The notes: generated from the sequence alone by a model not told the origin. Positions 18,370 through 27,654 are shown, counted from the first letter of the stretch. The stretch: DNA of 64,000 nt from Psychrobacillus lasiicapitis (GCF_006861795.1 NZ_VDGH01000002.1:1-64000); one strand, 5' to 3'. Program-made: numbers and translations.

Positions 18370-18440
18370 CAAATCATGCTAGTAGCGCAGAAGACAAATT
18401 GCATTTATGACTTGCTTGCATTCTTCTATTAATAATCTAG

Positions 18441-19598
18441 TTAAGGCTTAATAAAATTCTCCGTATAATATGGAATAGACCCATATGTCCACTTAGCAAA
18501 GAAGACACCCACGCCAACATGTGTATACGCAGTGCTTACAATATTCTTACGATGTCCAAGCGAGTTCATCAACGCCTCATGCGCAAAATAAGCATTCGTA
18601 TACCCGGTTGCTATATTTTCCCCAGCATTTCTAAAAGTCACACCACCGTTTGCGAGTCGATCAAAAGGCGACTGCCCCTGTAAATTCTCATGACTAAAAT
18701 ACTCATTCGTTCCCATGTCTACACTATGCTTTCTAGCGACCGTTGCCACTTTCGTAGCATTTTGCAAAACAGGAACTCCTTGAACCTTTCTTTCTGCATT
18801 GATTAATTCAAATAATAACGTTTCATAACTTGCTTCTAGAGAAGCGGACTTCTTCGGATATAAATTCGGATTTTTATTCATTAATTGATAATCTACTAGG
18901 AGAATGGCAGAAATCTTACTGTCATTATGTACATCGATAAAAAAGTTAGCTTCATATTTTGGTAATTGGTAGGTAATGATTTCGACTGGATAAGTATTGC
19001 CGGTCGTTTGATAATTCGTACCTAATTTATTTTCTAGTTCGCTAACTGTATTCGAAATTCCAACACCATTCACCTTGTACTGCTTATCTTTTGTATAAAG
19101 AGACGCAATTTTATTGTTTAATAAACTGATCGCATAAAAGTTTTGATAGTTTTGGTGATAAATAGAAGTGGAAGCCCCAAATTCATTGGTCACCTTTTTT
19201 TGCGCTGTTCCTAGCTTCGTTGAAACAGATGTTGCTGAATCTCCAATCGCTAACGAAGTAGAGACATTCTTTACACAACTCAATTTTTGCTTGGAAGGAG
19301 TTTGATACAAAATCGATGCTTCATCCTTAATAACTAAGCCACCACCAAGATGGTAATAGGTAGACTTATTTGCATAGACGCGGTAATTTTCCCCAGGATG
19401 AGCAGTTCTTGAAAACTCGAAATTTCCGTTTACATTTTTGTAAATAGTCGTTGGTTTTTGAATGAGCACTCGCCCTATTTGACCAGATTTCAGCTCTACA
19501 CCATCCCAGTACACAGGAGTTGTACAGGCTGCCGATGAAATCATAGGAGCTACACTTAAACTAAAAAGCAATAGGATTAATATGGACAACTTTTTCAT
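18441..19598 (-). CDS. Secreted CAP/SCP-domain protein
   Basis: 385 residues with an N-terminal signal peptide (MKKLSILILLLFSLSVAP). A middle region (~110-240) resembles the CAP-associated domain of Bacillus proteins. The C-terminal CAP domain (~255-385) has LINAERKVQGVPVL, HSVDMGTNEYFSHENLQG, NAGENIATGY and SLGHRKNI, including the His and Glu of the usual CAP cleft. CAP proteins of Bacillales are exported and of poorly known function (spore, wall or metal-linked). AGAGGTGATGAA precedes the ATG. It runs opposite to the wall-protein operon. Confidence 0.85.
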   Translation of the reverse strand: MKKLSILILLLFSLSVAPMISSAACTTPVYWDGVELKSGQIGRVLIQKPTTIYKNVNGNFEFSRTAHPGENYRVYANKSTYYHLGGGLVIKDEASILYQTPSKQKLSCVKNVSTSLAIGDSATSVSTKLGTAQKKVTNEFGASTSIYHQNYQNFYAISLLNNKIASLYTKDKQYKVNGVGISNTVSELENKLGTNYQTTGNTYPVEIITYQLPKYEANFFIDVHNDSKISAILLVDYQLMNKNPNLYPKKSASLEASYETLLFELINAERKVQGVPVLQNATKVATVARKHSVDMGTNEYFSHENLQGQSPFDRLANGGVTFRNAGENIATGYTNAYFAHEALMNSLGHRKNIVSTAYTHVGVGVFFAKWTYGSIPYYTENFIKP

Positions 19599-19626
19599 TT
19601 CATCACCTCTTATGTAAAAGTATAAT

Positions 19627-20262
19627 TCAATTCACATCAAATTCCAAAAATTCTTTTTCAATAACTTCTATTTTTGCTTGGCCGTTCGTCATTTCTATTA
19701 TCCAGTTAGTAAATGTCATTTCCTCATTTGCTTTCGTATAAACTAAAAATTCGACGGAATCTGCATAATTTATTTCTTTAAGGGGATAGGAAGAATTTCT
19801 TACTTCATTTTCTACCTTACCTAGCCATGTATAATCTACCTGTACTTTCATCAAATGGTGCAACTTTCGCTCTACTACTTTTGCTGCGGCAATCCCTTCT
19901 GTTGTGGCTTTTCCATAGGCCCGAATAAGGCCTCCGCCACCAAGTTTGATCCCTCCAAAATAACGTGTGACGACTACTACTGTATCTTTTAACCCTTGTT
20001 TTTTTAGCACTTCTAGCATAGGTACACCGGCAGTCCCACTTGGCTCCCCGTCATCGTTCGCTTTTTGGACATTATCATGCTCCCCAATTATGTATGCTGA
20101 ACAGTTATGAGTAGCATCTCTATGCAGTTGTTTGATATTATTAATGAAATCCTGTGCATCTTGCTCGGTTTCGGCTCGGTTGACATATGTGAGGAAGCGT
20201 GACTTTTGAATGAGGACCTCGCTCTCCCCATAACCTTTGACTGTATGGTAATCATTTCTCAT
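19627..20262 (-). CDS. yvyE: YigZ/IMPACT-family protein YvyE
   Basis: 211 residues with the UPF0029 (Impact) N-terminal domain, including DGEPSGTAGVPML and VTRYFGGIKLGGGGLIRAYG, and a smaller ferredoxin-like C-terminal domain. Bacterial members are cytosolic. Homology to eukaryotic IMPACT suggests a link to translation or nucleic acid, but the reaction is not established. It is divergent from degS exactly as in B. subtilis, which supports the symbol. The start is ATG after GGGAGG. Confidence 0.88.
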   Translation of the reverse strand: MRNDYHTVKGYGESEVLIQKSRFLTYVNRAETEQDAQDFINNIKQLHRDATHNCSAYIIGEHDNVQKANDDGEPSGTAGVPMLEVLKKQGLKDTVVVVTRYFGGIKLGGGGLIRAYGKATTEGIAAAKVVERKLHHLMKVQVDYTWLGKVENEVRNSSYPLKEINYADSVEFLVYTKANEEMTFTNWIIEMTNGQAKIEVIEKEFLEFDVN

Positions 20263-20311
20263 AAAAATTTCCTCCCTGTATCATTTGAAATATACTTGTA
20301 AAGTAATTTTA

Positions 20312-20340
20312 ATTTATTTTTAGTTATTAAGTGCTATAAT
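20312..20340 (+). promoter_or_regulatory. Candidate promoter for degSU
   Basis: A perfect TATAAT (20335-20340) lies 60 bases before the degS start. The matching -35 position holds only a weak TTTATT-like hexamer. The region is AT-rich and shared with the divergent yvyE gene. Confidence 0.35.
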
Positions 20341-20400
20341 AAAGTTTGTCAGCATTTATGAATGGAGACTCATTTACATGCTTAAAGGAGAAAAAAACAG

Positions 20401-21546
20401 ATGACGAAAAAGAATTTGAATACTCAATCGTTAGATGTTATTTTCGATCGAATGGTCGAAGTGATGGATCATTCGAAAAGGGATATATTCATTATAAGCG
20501 AACAAAGTCGACAAAGCTTCGAAGAAATGAAAGTTGAGCTAGAAATAATTCGAAGCAACATCGAAGCTGTTATTTTAGAAGGAGATACGCTCGAAGCGAA
20601 TTCTAGAATAGCGCGCAACCGATTAGCGGAAGTCTCAAAAAACTTTGACTCATACGATGAGCCACAGGTACGTAGTGCTTACGAAACTGCCAACGAAATT
20701 CAAATAAAGCTCCTCATTAAACGCAATGAAGAAAAGCAGTTAAGGCTACGAAGAGATGAATTAGAACGCAGATTACAAGGACTTTTAGAAATGATTGAGC
20801 GTGCCGATCAACTCGTCAACCAAGTGAATATAGTGATGAACTATTTAACTTCTGACTTAAAAGACGTAGGAGAGGCTTTAGAAAACGCAAAGATTAAACA
20901 AGATTTTACTTTAAAAATTATCGAAGCTCAAGAGGAAGAGCGTAAACGACTTTCTCGCGAAATACATGATGGTCCTGCACAAATGCTTGCCAACGTATTA
21001 CTTAGAACTGATTTGATCAATCTTACATACGAGCAGCGTGGTGGAGACGAAGCGATGAAAGAAATTATCGATCTAAAGTCAATGGTCCGAAATGCACTCT
21101 CAGAAGTTCGTCGAATCATATACGATCTTCGCCCAATGGCACTCGATGATTTAGGACTAATTCCGACACTTCGAAAATACATATCTACTATTGAGGAATA
21201 CAATCCAACGAAAAAGATTAATTTCCAAGCTTTCGGAGAAGAAAAACGAATGCAAACCAATTTCGAAGTAGCCATTTTCCGACTGGTTCAAGAATGTTTG
21301 ACGAACAGTATTAAACACGGAAAGTTTACGGAAGCATGGGTAAAAGTAGAATGGTTGCAACAAAAGATGAATATTATCGTCAAAGATAATGGGGTCGGCT
21401 TTGATCCCCAAGTTGTAAAAGAAAAATCATTTGGTTTAATCGGAATGCAAGAACGTGTGGACTTGCTAGAAGGAACGATGAAAATCATTTCTTCCCCAGG
21501 CAAAGGCGCCACTATTTTGTTCGGCATTCCCATAAAAGAAGAATAA
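20401..21546 (+). CDS. degS: Sensor histidine kinase DegS
   Basis: 381 residues with no membrane helix, so a cytosolic sensor as in B. subtilis. The N-terminal half (1-175) is a long coiled coil of the DegS sensor domain. A HisKA_3 domain follows, with the phosphorylated His in RLSREIHDGPAQ, then DLRPMALDDLGL. The ATPase domain carries ECLTNSIKHGK, KDNGVGFD, FGLIGMQERV and GKGATILFG. It phosphorylates DegU, which controls exoenzymes, competence and motility. AAAGGAG precedes the start, and degU follows after 30 bases. Confidence 0.95.
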   Translation: MTKKNLNTQSLDVIFDRMVEVMDHSKRDIFIISEQSRQSFEEMKVELEIIRSNIEAVILEGDTLEANSRIARNRLAEVSKNFDSYDEPQVRSAYETANEIQIKLLIKRNEEKQLRLRRDELERRLQGLLEMIERADQLVNQVNIVMNYLTSDLKDVGEALENAKIKQDFTLKIIEAQEEERKRLSREIHDGPAQMLANVLLRTDLINLTYEQRGGDEAMKEIIDLKSMVRNALSEVRRIIYDLRPMALDDLGLIPTLRKYISTIEEYNPTKKINFQAFGEEKRMQTNFEVAIFRLVQECLTNSIKHGKFTEAWVKVEWLQQKMNIIVKDNGVGFDPQVVKEKSFGLIGMQERVDLLEGTMKIISSPGKGATILFGIPIKEE

Positions 21547-21576
21547 CTATTGGGTTTTAATTAGGAGGAAATGTAC

Positions 21577-22251
21577 ATGACAAAAATTATAATTATAGAT
21601 GATCACCAACTATTCCGTGAAGGAGTAAAACGCATTCTAGATTTCGAAGACACATTCGAAGTAGTAGCAGAAGGTGACGACGGCAATGACGTGCTTCGCC
21701 TTTACGAACAATACATGCCGGATGTAGTACTTATGGATATTAATATGCCGACCAAAAATGGTGTAGAAGCAACAGCAGAGCTATTAGAAAAATTTCCTGA
21801 TGCAAAAGTAATCATCCTATCCATTCACGATGATGAAACATACGTATCTCATGCCCTAAAAACTGGTGCACTCGGATACATGCTAAAAGAAATGGATGCA
21901 AACGCAATCGTCTCTGCTATTAAAGTAGTAGCAAAAGGTGGTTCATACCTACATCCAAAAGTAACACGCAACCTAGTATCAGAATTCCGTCGCCTAAGCG
22001 AACGTGAAAACAAAGGAAACTTCCATCAAACAGAAATTCGCCGCCCATTCCACTTACTAACAAAGCGCGAATGTGAAGTACTCCAACTACTAACAGACGG
22101 TCAAAGTAACCGCACCATCGGAGAAACACTTTTCATCTCCGAAAAAACAGTAAAAAACCACGTTTCAAGCATTCTGCAAAAAATGAATGTTAATGACCGT
22201 ACTCAAGCCGTAGTAACCGGCATCAAAAATGGCTGGGTGGAAGTACGATAA
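21577..22251 (+). CDS. degU: Response regulator DegU
   Basis: 224 residues, near-identical in layout to B. subtilis DegU. The receiver domain (1-120) has [16 protein letters not shown], the phospho-Asp in VVLMDINMP and a Lys in LLKEMDA-like context. The C-terminal LuxR/NarL helix-turn-helix has [12 protein letters not shown] and [16 protein letters not shown]. The start is placed at ATG 21577 because AGGAGG sits 8 bases upstream; an ATG six bases earlier is too close. It forms a two-gene operon with degS and ends at the terminator at 22262. Confidence 0.95.
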   Translation: MTKIIIIDDHQLFREGVKRILDFEDTFEVVAEGDDGNDVLRLYEQYMPDVVLMDINMPTKNGVEATAELLEKFPDAKVIILSIHDDETYVSHALKTGALGYMLKEMDANAIVSAIKVVAKGGSYLHPKVTRNLVSEFRRLSERENKGNFHQTEIRRPFHLLTKRECEVLQLLTDGQSNRTIGETLFISEKTVKNHVSSILQKMNVNDRTQAVVTGIKNGWVEVR

Positions 22252-22261
22252 ACAGATAATG

Positions 22262-22294
22262 AATCCTCTTGCCTGCGGGCGAGGGGATTTTTTG
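22262..22294 (+). terminator. Terminator of degSU
   Basis: AATCCTCTTGCC pairs with GGCGAGGGGATT around TGCG and is followed by TTTTTTG. TTGCGATT array 2 starts 21 bases downstream. Confidence 0.85.
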
Positions 22295-22315
22295 TTTGGG
22301 TGGAGAAGATGGATC

Positions 22316-22528
22316 TTGCGATTAATAGCCCCTATTTTGCGATTCGGTCCTAGTATCTTGCGATTCGAAGGTGCTACCTTGTGATTCACAAAAAATGTCA
22401 GGGGATCTTGCGATTTGTCGAGCCAATCTTGCGATAAGCAGTCCCTATTTTGCGATTCTGTCCTAGTATCTTGCGATTCGAAGGTGTTACTTTGCGATTC
22501 ATAAAAATTGACAGAGAAACTTGCAATA
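22316..22528. repeat. TTGCGATT array 2 (21-bp lattice with 29-bp jumps)
   Basis: Cores begin at 22316, 22337, 22358, 22379, 22408, 22429, 22450, 22471, 22492 and, degenerate, 22521. The steps are 21,21,21,29,21,21,21,21,29. A 113-bp higher-order repeat is visible (TTGCGATTAATAGCCCCTAT at 22316 against TTGCGATAAGCAGTCCCTAT at 22429). It fills the space between the convergent ends of degU and the NERD gene. Confidence 0.88.
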
Positions 22529-22580
22529 TAGTAAGTCTACCCGGCAATTCTCCACATGCTACCTTACCACCATTCAACCA

Positions 22581-22604
22581 AAAAAAGATCGATTTTTATC
22601 GATC
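22581..22604 (-). terminator. Terminator overlapping the end of the NERD gene
   Basis: On the minus strand GATCGAT-AAAA-ATCGATC is followed by TTTTTT. The last codons and the TAA stop of the gene form part of the stem and loop. Confidence 0.85.
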
Positions 22605-23531
22605 CTTTTTCTGCGTATAAAATGTTTTTGGCCCGGCCCTATGAATCTGTAAATCCATACTATTCAACATGCGGGAAGCTGCATAAACAGAATCTACCTT
22701 GCAAAAAACACGGAAATCTCTATTTCTCATTTCTTTACTCACCAACCAAAAGTACTCTTCAACAGCGTGTTTATGGGCATCTCGAGACTTTTGCTTGCAA
22801 CTAGTGCATGTCCATACTTTACCTGTTCGCTTCATGCCTAGCATGCCGCATTTCGGACATTCTACTCCTCGGATCAATTCATTTGGGGAAATTTGATAGC
22901 TTTCACAAAGAGGGCGATGGATAAAAGTTGATTGCTTTTTCCATAATGTTTGCTCAATAGAGTCTATCTGATTATTGGTCAAGCTAATAGAAGATGGAGA
23001 TTCATACATGTGTAGGATTTTCTCAATAATACTTTCTAATTTGAAAATGGGATAATGGGCTGGTTTTTGGCGGATCCTGCAGGACTTGGCGGTTAATACC
23101 ACGGCACCTGTTACTTTCATTTCGGGGAAATTAGATAATTGGAAGAACTCTTTCATAAATCTAATGTGTTTTAAGAGTTGATAATATGGATTACGATAAA
23201 CTATTTCCTGACCGGCTCTATCTACTTTATAAAATTCTTCAGAGTTCTCATTAAAATACAAGTCATCGCTAATATTTTTAGACTCTAACACGATGCAACA
23301 GCGGTCAGTAACTACTAAACAATCAATCTGAACTTTCCACTCACCAGATTGTAAACTCAAATCTGAGAAGATTCGATATGGTCCAGGCAAGCGCAATTCA
23401 TTTAATTTTTGTAATAGTCGTTTTTCTCCTCTCATACCAGATTCTATTTGGTGGATATCTTTCCGAATATCCTCCTCTTTTAAATGTGGGGTACGCAATC
23501 TTTTCATTAAAGCATATTGTTTAATTACCAA
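22596..23531 (-). CDS. NERD-domain protein with C-terminal zinc ribbon
   Basis: 311 residues. The N-terminal half (about 30-150) is a nuclease-related domain: a conserved Asp in QIDCLVVTDR and the Glu-x-Lys in VLESKNI match the catalytic pattern of the restriction-endonuclease-like fold. Near the C-terminus CPKCGMLG...CTSCKQ forms a four-Cys zinc ribbon, followed by a short alpha-beta tail. The start is TTG with GGAGGTGA 9 bases upstream. NERD proteins in Bacillales are common single genes without a proven substrate; DNA processing is inferred. It stands alone on the minus strand. Confidence 0.82.
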   Translation of the reverse strand: MVIKQYALMKRLRTPHLKEEDIRKDIHQIESGMRGEKRLLQKLNELRLPGPYRIFSDLSLQSGEWKVQIDCLVVTDRCCIVLESKNISDDLYFNENSEEFYKVDRAGQEIVYRNPYYQLLKHIRFMKEFFQLSNFPEMKVTGAVVLTAKSCRIRQKPAHYPIFKLESIIEKILHMYESPSSISLTNNQIDSIEQTLWKKQSTFIHRPLCESYQISPNELIRGVECPKCGMLGMKRTGKVWTCTSCKQKSRDAHKHAVEEYFWLVSKEMRNRDFRVFCKVDSVYAASRMLNSMDLQIHRAGPKTFYTQKKDR

Positions 23532-23667
23532 TTGTTCAGTTCACCTCCATCCTCAAAATCATACAACAAACTAACAGAACATTCCACCTATTCTAATATG
23601 AAACCAATTAATTGAGTTTTCGTCTTAAGTATGACAAAATATCCACTAGCAGGAGGGAATTGCACAT

Positions 23668-24246
23668 ATGAAAATCATCCATACACTAGCCATCGCAACT
23701 ATTGCACTACTTCTAGCAGCATGCAATAGTAATGAAGATACAAACACAAACACAGGGTCCGTAAATGACGTCGCACCAACGAACACCCAAAAAACAACCG
23801 ACCACGGTGCAAGCGACAAATCCGAAGTCGGCTTCGAAATGGCTGGCGGCAATATCGAAGAAGCAACTAACGTACCAGCAAAAGAAAAAGAAGCAATACT
23901 AAAAGCCTTCGATGAATACATGGAAGCGTTCAACGAAGAAGACATCAATCGTTACATGAACACCATTTCTAAAAATCCAGAAGGCTTCAACTATGACGAT
24001 GAAAAAGTAGTGGTCGAACAAACATTCAACGACTACGACACAATCCGAACAGCCGACAACCCAACGATCATCAAATACGACAAAACACATGCACAAGTAT
24101 TCGCGAACATCCATATCGCATTAGAACAACCAGATACAGGTGCAAAACTCGAACGTGATGGTCGCCAAGTAACCGTATTCGTCAAAGAAGACGGCAAATG
24201 GCTTGTCACAAGCGTATACTTTATCGGAGACACAGCAACAGAATAA
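23668..24246 (+). CDS. Lipoprotein with NTF2-like domain
   Basis: 192 residues. The signal peptide ends in the lipobox LLLAAC, so Cys19 would be lipidated and the protein anchored outside the membrane. An Asn/Thr-rich linker (20-50) follows. From about residue 70, KEAILKAFDEYMEAFNEEDINRYM and the final GKWLVTSVYF match the NTF2/SnoaL-like fold, a small cone-shaped binding domain. No catalytic residues are evident. AGGAGGG lies about 11 bases before the ATG. A weak promoter-like pair (TTGAGT 23612, CAAAAT 23635) precedes it. It is a single gene bounded by its own terminator. Confidence 0.75.
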   Translation: MKIIHTLAIATIALLLAACNSNEDTNTNTGSVNDVAPTNTQKTTDHGASDKSEVGFEMAGGNIEEATNVPAKEKEAILKAFDEYMEAFNEEDINRYMNTISKNPEGFNYDDEKVVVEQTFNDYDTIRTADNPTIIKYDKTHAQVFANIHIALEQPDTGAKLERDGRQVTVFVKEDGKWLVTSVYFIGDTATE

Positions 24247-24252
24247 ATCACA

Positions 24253-24295
24253 CCCCAGGCATATATGACAAATATCATGTCTGGGGCATTTTTTT
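24253..24295 (+). terminator. Terminator after the lipoprotein gene
   Basis: CCCCAGGCATATATGAC pairs imperfectly with ATCATGTCTGGGG and is followed by TTTTTTT. It separates the lipoprotein gene from degV. Confidence 0.85.
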
Positions 24296-24351
24296 GCTTC
24301 CATTTCCTACCCCAATTCAGTAAAATTAACAATAGGAGTGTGATTCACAAA

Positions 24352-25197
24352 ATGAAGACAGCAATCGTAACAGACAGCACCGCCTATATCCCAAAAGAAA
24401 TTCGCGAACAACTCGACATTCGAATGGTGCCACTAAGCGTTGTCATCGGAAATGACACTTACAAAGAAGAAACCGACATTAACGCAACCGAATTCTACGA
24501 CAAAGTTCGAAACGAGCGCACGCTACCAAAAACATCGCAGCCTGCCCTTGGAGATTTTGTCAGCACCTTCGAAGAACTATCCAAAAACTACGACGCAGTC
24601 ATTTCCATCCATCTATCGAGCGGCATTAGCGGAACACTCGCAGGTGCCAAACAAGCCGGAGAAATAGTGGACAACCTTAACGTATATACATTCGACTCAG
24701 AAATTTCCTGCATGGTACAAGGCTTCTATGTGCTTAAAGCCGCACAAATGGCAAAAGAAGGGGCACATCCTGAAGAAATCCTACAAGAACTAAACACGAT
24801 GAAACAAACAATACGCGCTTATTTCATGGTGGACAACCTCGACCATCTGCACCGCGGCGGTCGTCTAAACGGTATCGAACGTGTCATTGGTAACGTACTG
24901 CAAGTAAAACCAATCCTTTACTTCGAAAACAAAATCATCGTCCCATTCGAAAAAGTTCGAACACGTAAAAAAGCGATGAAACGCATTGCAGACCTGCTTC
25001 AAGAAGATGCAAACAAATACACAAAACTGCAAGCGACCATCATCCACGCAAGCAATGAACAAGAAGCGATCGCATGGAAAACTGAGTTAGAAGCAAATCT
25101 ACCAAACGTTGAGTTCACGATCAGCTATTTCGGTCCTGTAATCGGCACACATCTTGGCGAAGGCTCGATGGGTCTAGGATGGGTAAAAACCAACTAA
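24352..25197 (+). CDS. degV: DegV-family fatty-acid-binding protein (FakB type)
   Basis: 281 residues with the DegV signature at the start (AIVTDSTAYIPKE), TSQPALGDF, SIHLSSGISGT, a loop with RGGRLN, and the closing GPVIGTHLGEGSMGLGW. Family members bind a fatty acid in a buried channel and present it to the kinase FakA, giving acyl-phosphate. AGGAG is 13 bases before this ATG; a GTG 12 bases upstream is in frame but lies almost on the ribosome site. Its place between degSU and comFA is the same as yviA/degV in B. subtilis. Confidence 0.88.
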   Translation: MKTAIVTDSTAYIPKEIREQLDIRMVPLSVVIGNDTYKEETDINATEFYDKVRNERTLPKTSQPALGDFVSTFEELSKNYDAVISIHLSSGISGTLAGAKQAGEIVDNLNVYTFDSEISCMVQGFYVLKAAQMAKEGAHPEEILQELNTMKQTIRAYFMVDNLDHLHRGGRLNGIERVIGNVLQVKPILYFENKIIVPFEKVRTRKKAMKRIADLLQEDANKYTKLQATIIHASNEQEAIAWKTELEANLPNVEFTISYFGPVIGTHLGEGSMGLGWVKTN

Positions 25198-25208
25198 GGA
25201 GAATGCCC

Positions 25209-26534
25209 ATGGACAAACAGCTACAACAATTTCTTACTGGCCGTAACTGGCTTCGCGAACATACCCCATTCCCGCGCGAAGCCATCGACGCCCACATCGA
25301 AAGTGGCCACATCCACCTCAAACCCGGCATCCAAAAAGACGAAAACCAAGCCCTTTTTGGTCAATTAAAGAAGTACTTCTGCAACCGATGCCACAACACA
25401 ACCCAGCACTTATTTCACACATTTCACTGCGCACGCTGTAACCAAAATTGTACCTATTGCCGCCACTGCATTCGGATGGGGAGGGTGAGTAGTTGTTCTG
25501 AGTTGCTCCTATGGAAAGGAGACCATGCTCGCGGCGCGAACGCTCATGAATTTGCATGGAGCGGTAGGCTGACCCCTCTCCAGCAAAAAGCAAGCGAAGA
25601 ACTACTATCAAGTGTCCAACAAAATAAATCCCACCTCTTGCATGCGGTTTGTGGGGCAGGTAAAACAGAATTACTGTTCCCATCCATCTTCCGATGTCTT
25701 GAGCAGGGAAAGCGAGTATGCGTAGCAGCCCCAAGAACCGATGTCATCCTAGAACTATTCTCACGTTTCCAAAAAGTATTTCCGAAAACAACTATTCATG
25801 CTCTATACGGCGGAGCACCAGACCAAGAAGGATTCGCCGAACTCATACTCACAACAACCCATCAGCTCTACCGATTTGAACAAGCATTCGACGTCATATT
25901 CGTCGACGAAGCAGACGCCTTTCCATATTACGCAGATGAAACTCTCCAACGCGCAGTGAAAAAAGCAGCTAAACAAGACGCAGGCATTCACTATGTTACC
26001 GCAACGCCAACAAAATCACTCCAAACAACGAACCAATCTGTTCTTTCCAGAAGATATCACGGACACGACCTGCCCGTCCCTAGATTCGACAGTCTATGGG
26101 GTTACGCTAGGCAACTAAACAAAGGAAAAGTCCCACTAAAACTCCAGCAATGGATCGAAGAGAAAACAAAAACAAACACTCCATTTCTTGTATTCCTACC
26201 GACCATCGAAATGCTCGAAAATTTCCCAGGCGATTTACCAAGAGTACATGCAGAACATCCAGATAGAAAAGAGCTAGTCATGCATCTAAGAGAAAAGAAA
26301 ATACCTGGCTTACTCACAACAACCATCTTAGAACGAGGAATAACAATCGAAAATGTACATGTTGCAGTAGTGGGAGCAGAACAAAAAATCTTCACATCTA
26401 GTGCCCTTATCCAAATAAGCGGTCGTGTCGGCCGTTCTTTTCAATATCCCGATGGGGATATCGTCTTTTTCCATCACGGTATCTCCCGTGAAATGGACAA
26501 AGCACAAGCTGCAATAGAAGGGTGGAATCGTTAA
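25209..26534 (+). CDS. comFA: Competence DNA-translocating ATPase ComFA
   Basis: 441 residues. An N-terminal four-cysteine zinc-binding region (CNRCHNTTQHLFHTFHCARC, about residue 60) is followed by more CxxC pairs. Walker A is in VCGAGKTELLF, the DEAD box in FVDEADAF, helicase motif III in VTATPT, and motif VI in QISGRVGRS. ComFA is a membrane-associated, DEAD-box-like motor that helps pull single-stranded DNA through the ComEC channel during transformation. The ATG has AGGAG 7 bases upstream. It overlaps comFC by one base. Confidence 0.93.
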   Translation: MDKQLQQFLTGRNWLREHTPFPREAIDAHIESGHIHLKPGIQKDENQALFGQLKKYFCNRCHNTTQHLFHTFHCARCNQNCTYCRHCIRMGRVSSCSELLLWKGDHARGANAHEFAWSGRLTPLQQKASEELLSSVQQNKSHLLHAVCGAGKTELLFPSIFRCLEQGKRVCVAAPRTDVILELFSRFQKVFPKTTIHALYGGAPDQEGFAELILTTTHQLYRFEQAFDVIFVDEADAFPYYADETLQRAVKKAAKQDAGIHYVTATPTKSLQTTNQSVLSRRYHGHDLPVPRFDSLWGYARQLNKGKVPLKLQQWIEEKTKTNTPFLVFLPTIEMLENFPGDLPRVHAEHPDRKELVMHLREKKIPGLLTTTILERGITIENVHVAVVGAEQKIFTSSALIQISGRVGRSFQYPDGDIVFFHHGISREMDKAQAAIEGWNR

Positions 26535-27157
26535 TGAACTGTCTGATTTGTGGAGATGCATTCCAACCAGTCCCGACATGGGGAAAGTTATTTCTATATG
26601 AGAAAGAGTCCTCTACATGTAATAGGTGTTTCAGCAAATTTACAAAATCAGATACAACAATCGATTTCAGTGATTTCCAAGGTACTCACTACGAGGGAGC
26701 AGTGGATGCCGTTACAGCACTTTATTCATACAACGAAGCGATGAAAAGCTATTTGCATCAATATAAGTTTTTACAAGACGTAGCACTTGCTCAAGTATTT
26801 GCTAAAACATTGCACGAAACATTCGAAGGTAAAGAAGGCATTGTTGTCCCCATCCCGATGCATCCAGAAAAGCTAGTGCAAAGAACATTTGCGCAAGTCG
26901 ACGAGCTATTAAATAGTGCAGGCATTCCTTTTCAACATCTGCTAACTAAAACGGCAACTAGTGAACAAGGAAAAAAGACACGAAAGGAACGTTTAGAAGC
27001 GAGCCCGCTCTTTGAAGTTAGGGCTAGTGTAGAAGCAAAAAACTATATTTTATACGATGATATTTACACAACCGGCGCAACCATCCACCACGCAGCAAAG
27101 TTATTAAAAGACGTAGGAGCAACAAGGGTTGAAGCAATTACTTTAATAAAAGGATAA
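26534..27157 (+). CDS. comFC: Competence protein ComFC (phosphoribosyltransferase fold)
   Basis: 207 residues. An N-terminal zinc finger (CLICGDAF ... CNRCFSKF) leads to a type I phosphoribosyltransferase domain with VPIPMHPEKLVQRTF and the PRPP-binding loop YILYDDIYTTGATIH. ComFC is required for DNA uptake and binds ComFA. The start overlaps the comFA stop (TAATG), with an AAGGGTGG ribosome site 8 bases upstream. comFB, which lies between these two genes in B. subtilis, is absent here. Confidence 0.9.
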   Translation: MNCLICGDAFQPVPTWGKLFLYEKESSTCNRCFSKFTKSDTTIDFSDFQGTHYEGAVDAVTALYSYNEAMKSYLHQYKFLQDVALAQVFAKTLHETFEGKEGIVVPIPMHPEKLVQRTFAQVDELLNSAGIPFQHLLTKTATSEQGKKTRKERLEASPLFEVRASVEAKNYILYDDIYTTGATIHHAAKLLKDVGATRVEAITLIKG

Positions 27158-27202
27158 TCTGCCGATATAAAAGAGGAGACAACTGAACTTGGAGGGATCC
27201 TC

Positions 27203-27610
27203 ATGGGAGAACTAAAAAATTGCCCATCCTGCGGCGACTTTTTTAACTATACAGGGATAAGAGATGTGTGCAATAACTGCGCCACAAATGAAGAAAAATT
27301 ATACGAAACAGTGTATCGTTTCTTGCGAAAGAGGGAAAACCGTGCAGCAACCGTTGAACGAATCGTCGAAGCAACGGGTGTAGAAGAATCACTGTTACAC
27401 AAATGGGTGCGAAAAGGTCGCTTGCAGCCAGCCTTGTTTCCAAACCTTGGCTACCCATGCGATAACTGCGGCAAACTAACTACTCAAGGAAAACTATGCA
27501 CTGGCTGTACAGAAGAACTAAAAACAAGCCTACGCCAATTCGAAGCAGCTAAAGAATTCCGTGAAAAAGTAAACACAGAAGAAAATACATACCATAAGGA
27601 CTATAGATAA
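27203..27610 (+). CDS. yvyF: Flagellar-operon protein YvyF
   Basis: 135 residues with an N-terminal CPSCGDFF...CNNC zinc site, a helical MerR-like middle part (VERIVEATGVEESLLHKWVRKGRLQ) and a second zinc site CDNCGKL...CTGC. This is the TIGR03826 flagellar-operon family. Its biochemical role is unknown; a regulatory or chaperone role is inferred from its constant place before flgM. It is followed by a terminator hairpin and a sigma-D promoter. Confidence 0.88.
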   Translation: MGELKNCPSCGDFFNYTGIRDVCNNCATNEEKLYETVYRFLRKRENRAATVERIVEATGVEESLLHKWVRKGRLQPALFPNLGYPCDNCGKLTTQGKLCTGCTEELKTSLRQFEAAKEFREKVNTEENTYHKDYR

Positions 27611-27635
27611 CTCTCACTATATGTGGGAGTTTTTT
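27609..27635 (+). terminator. Terminator between yvyF and flgM
   Basis: AACTCTCAC / GTGGGAGTT with a TATAT loop is followed by T residues. The stop codon of yvyF is in the left flank. Read-through would join yvyF to the flagellar genes. Confidence 0.8.
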
Positions 27636-27654
27636 CGTGATTATAAAAAAACTC

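Noticed and set aside
22556-22804. Plus-strand frame over the NERD gene end
   Set aside because: It is antisense to a well supported gene and to its terminator.
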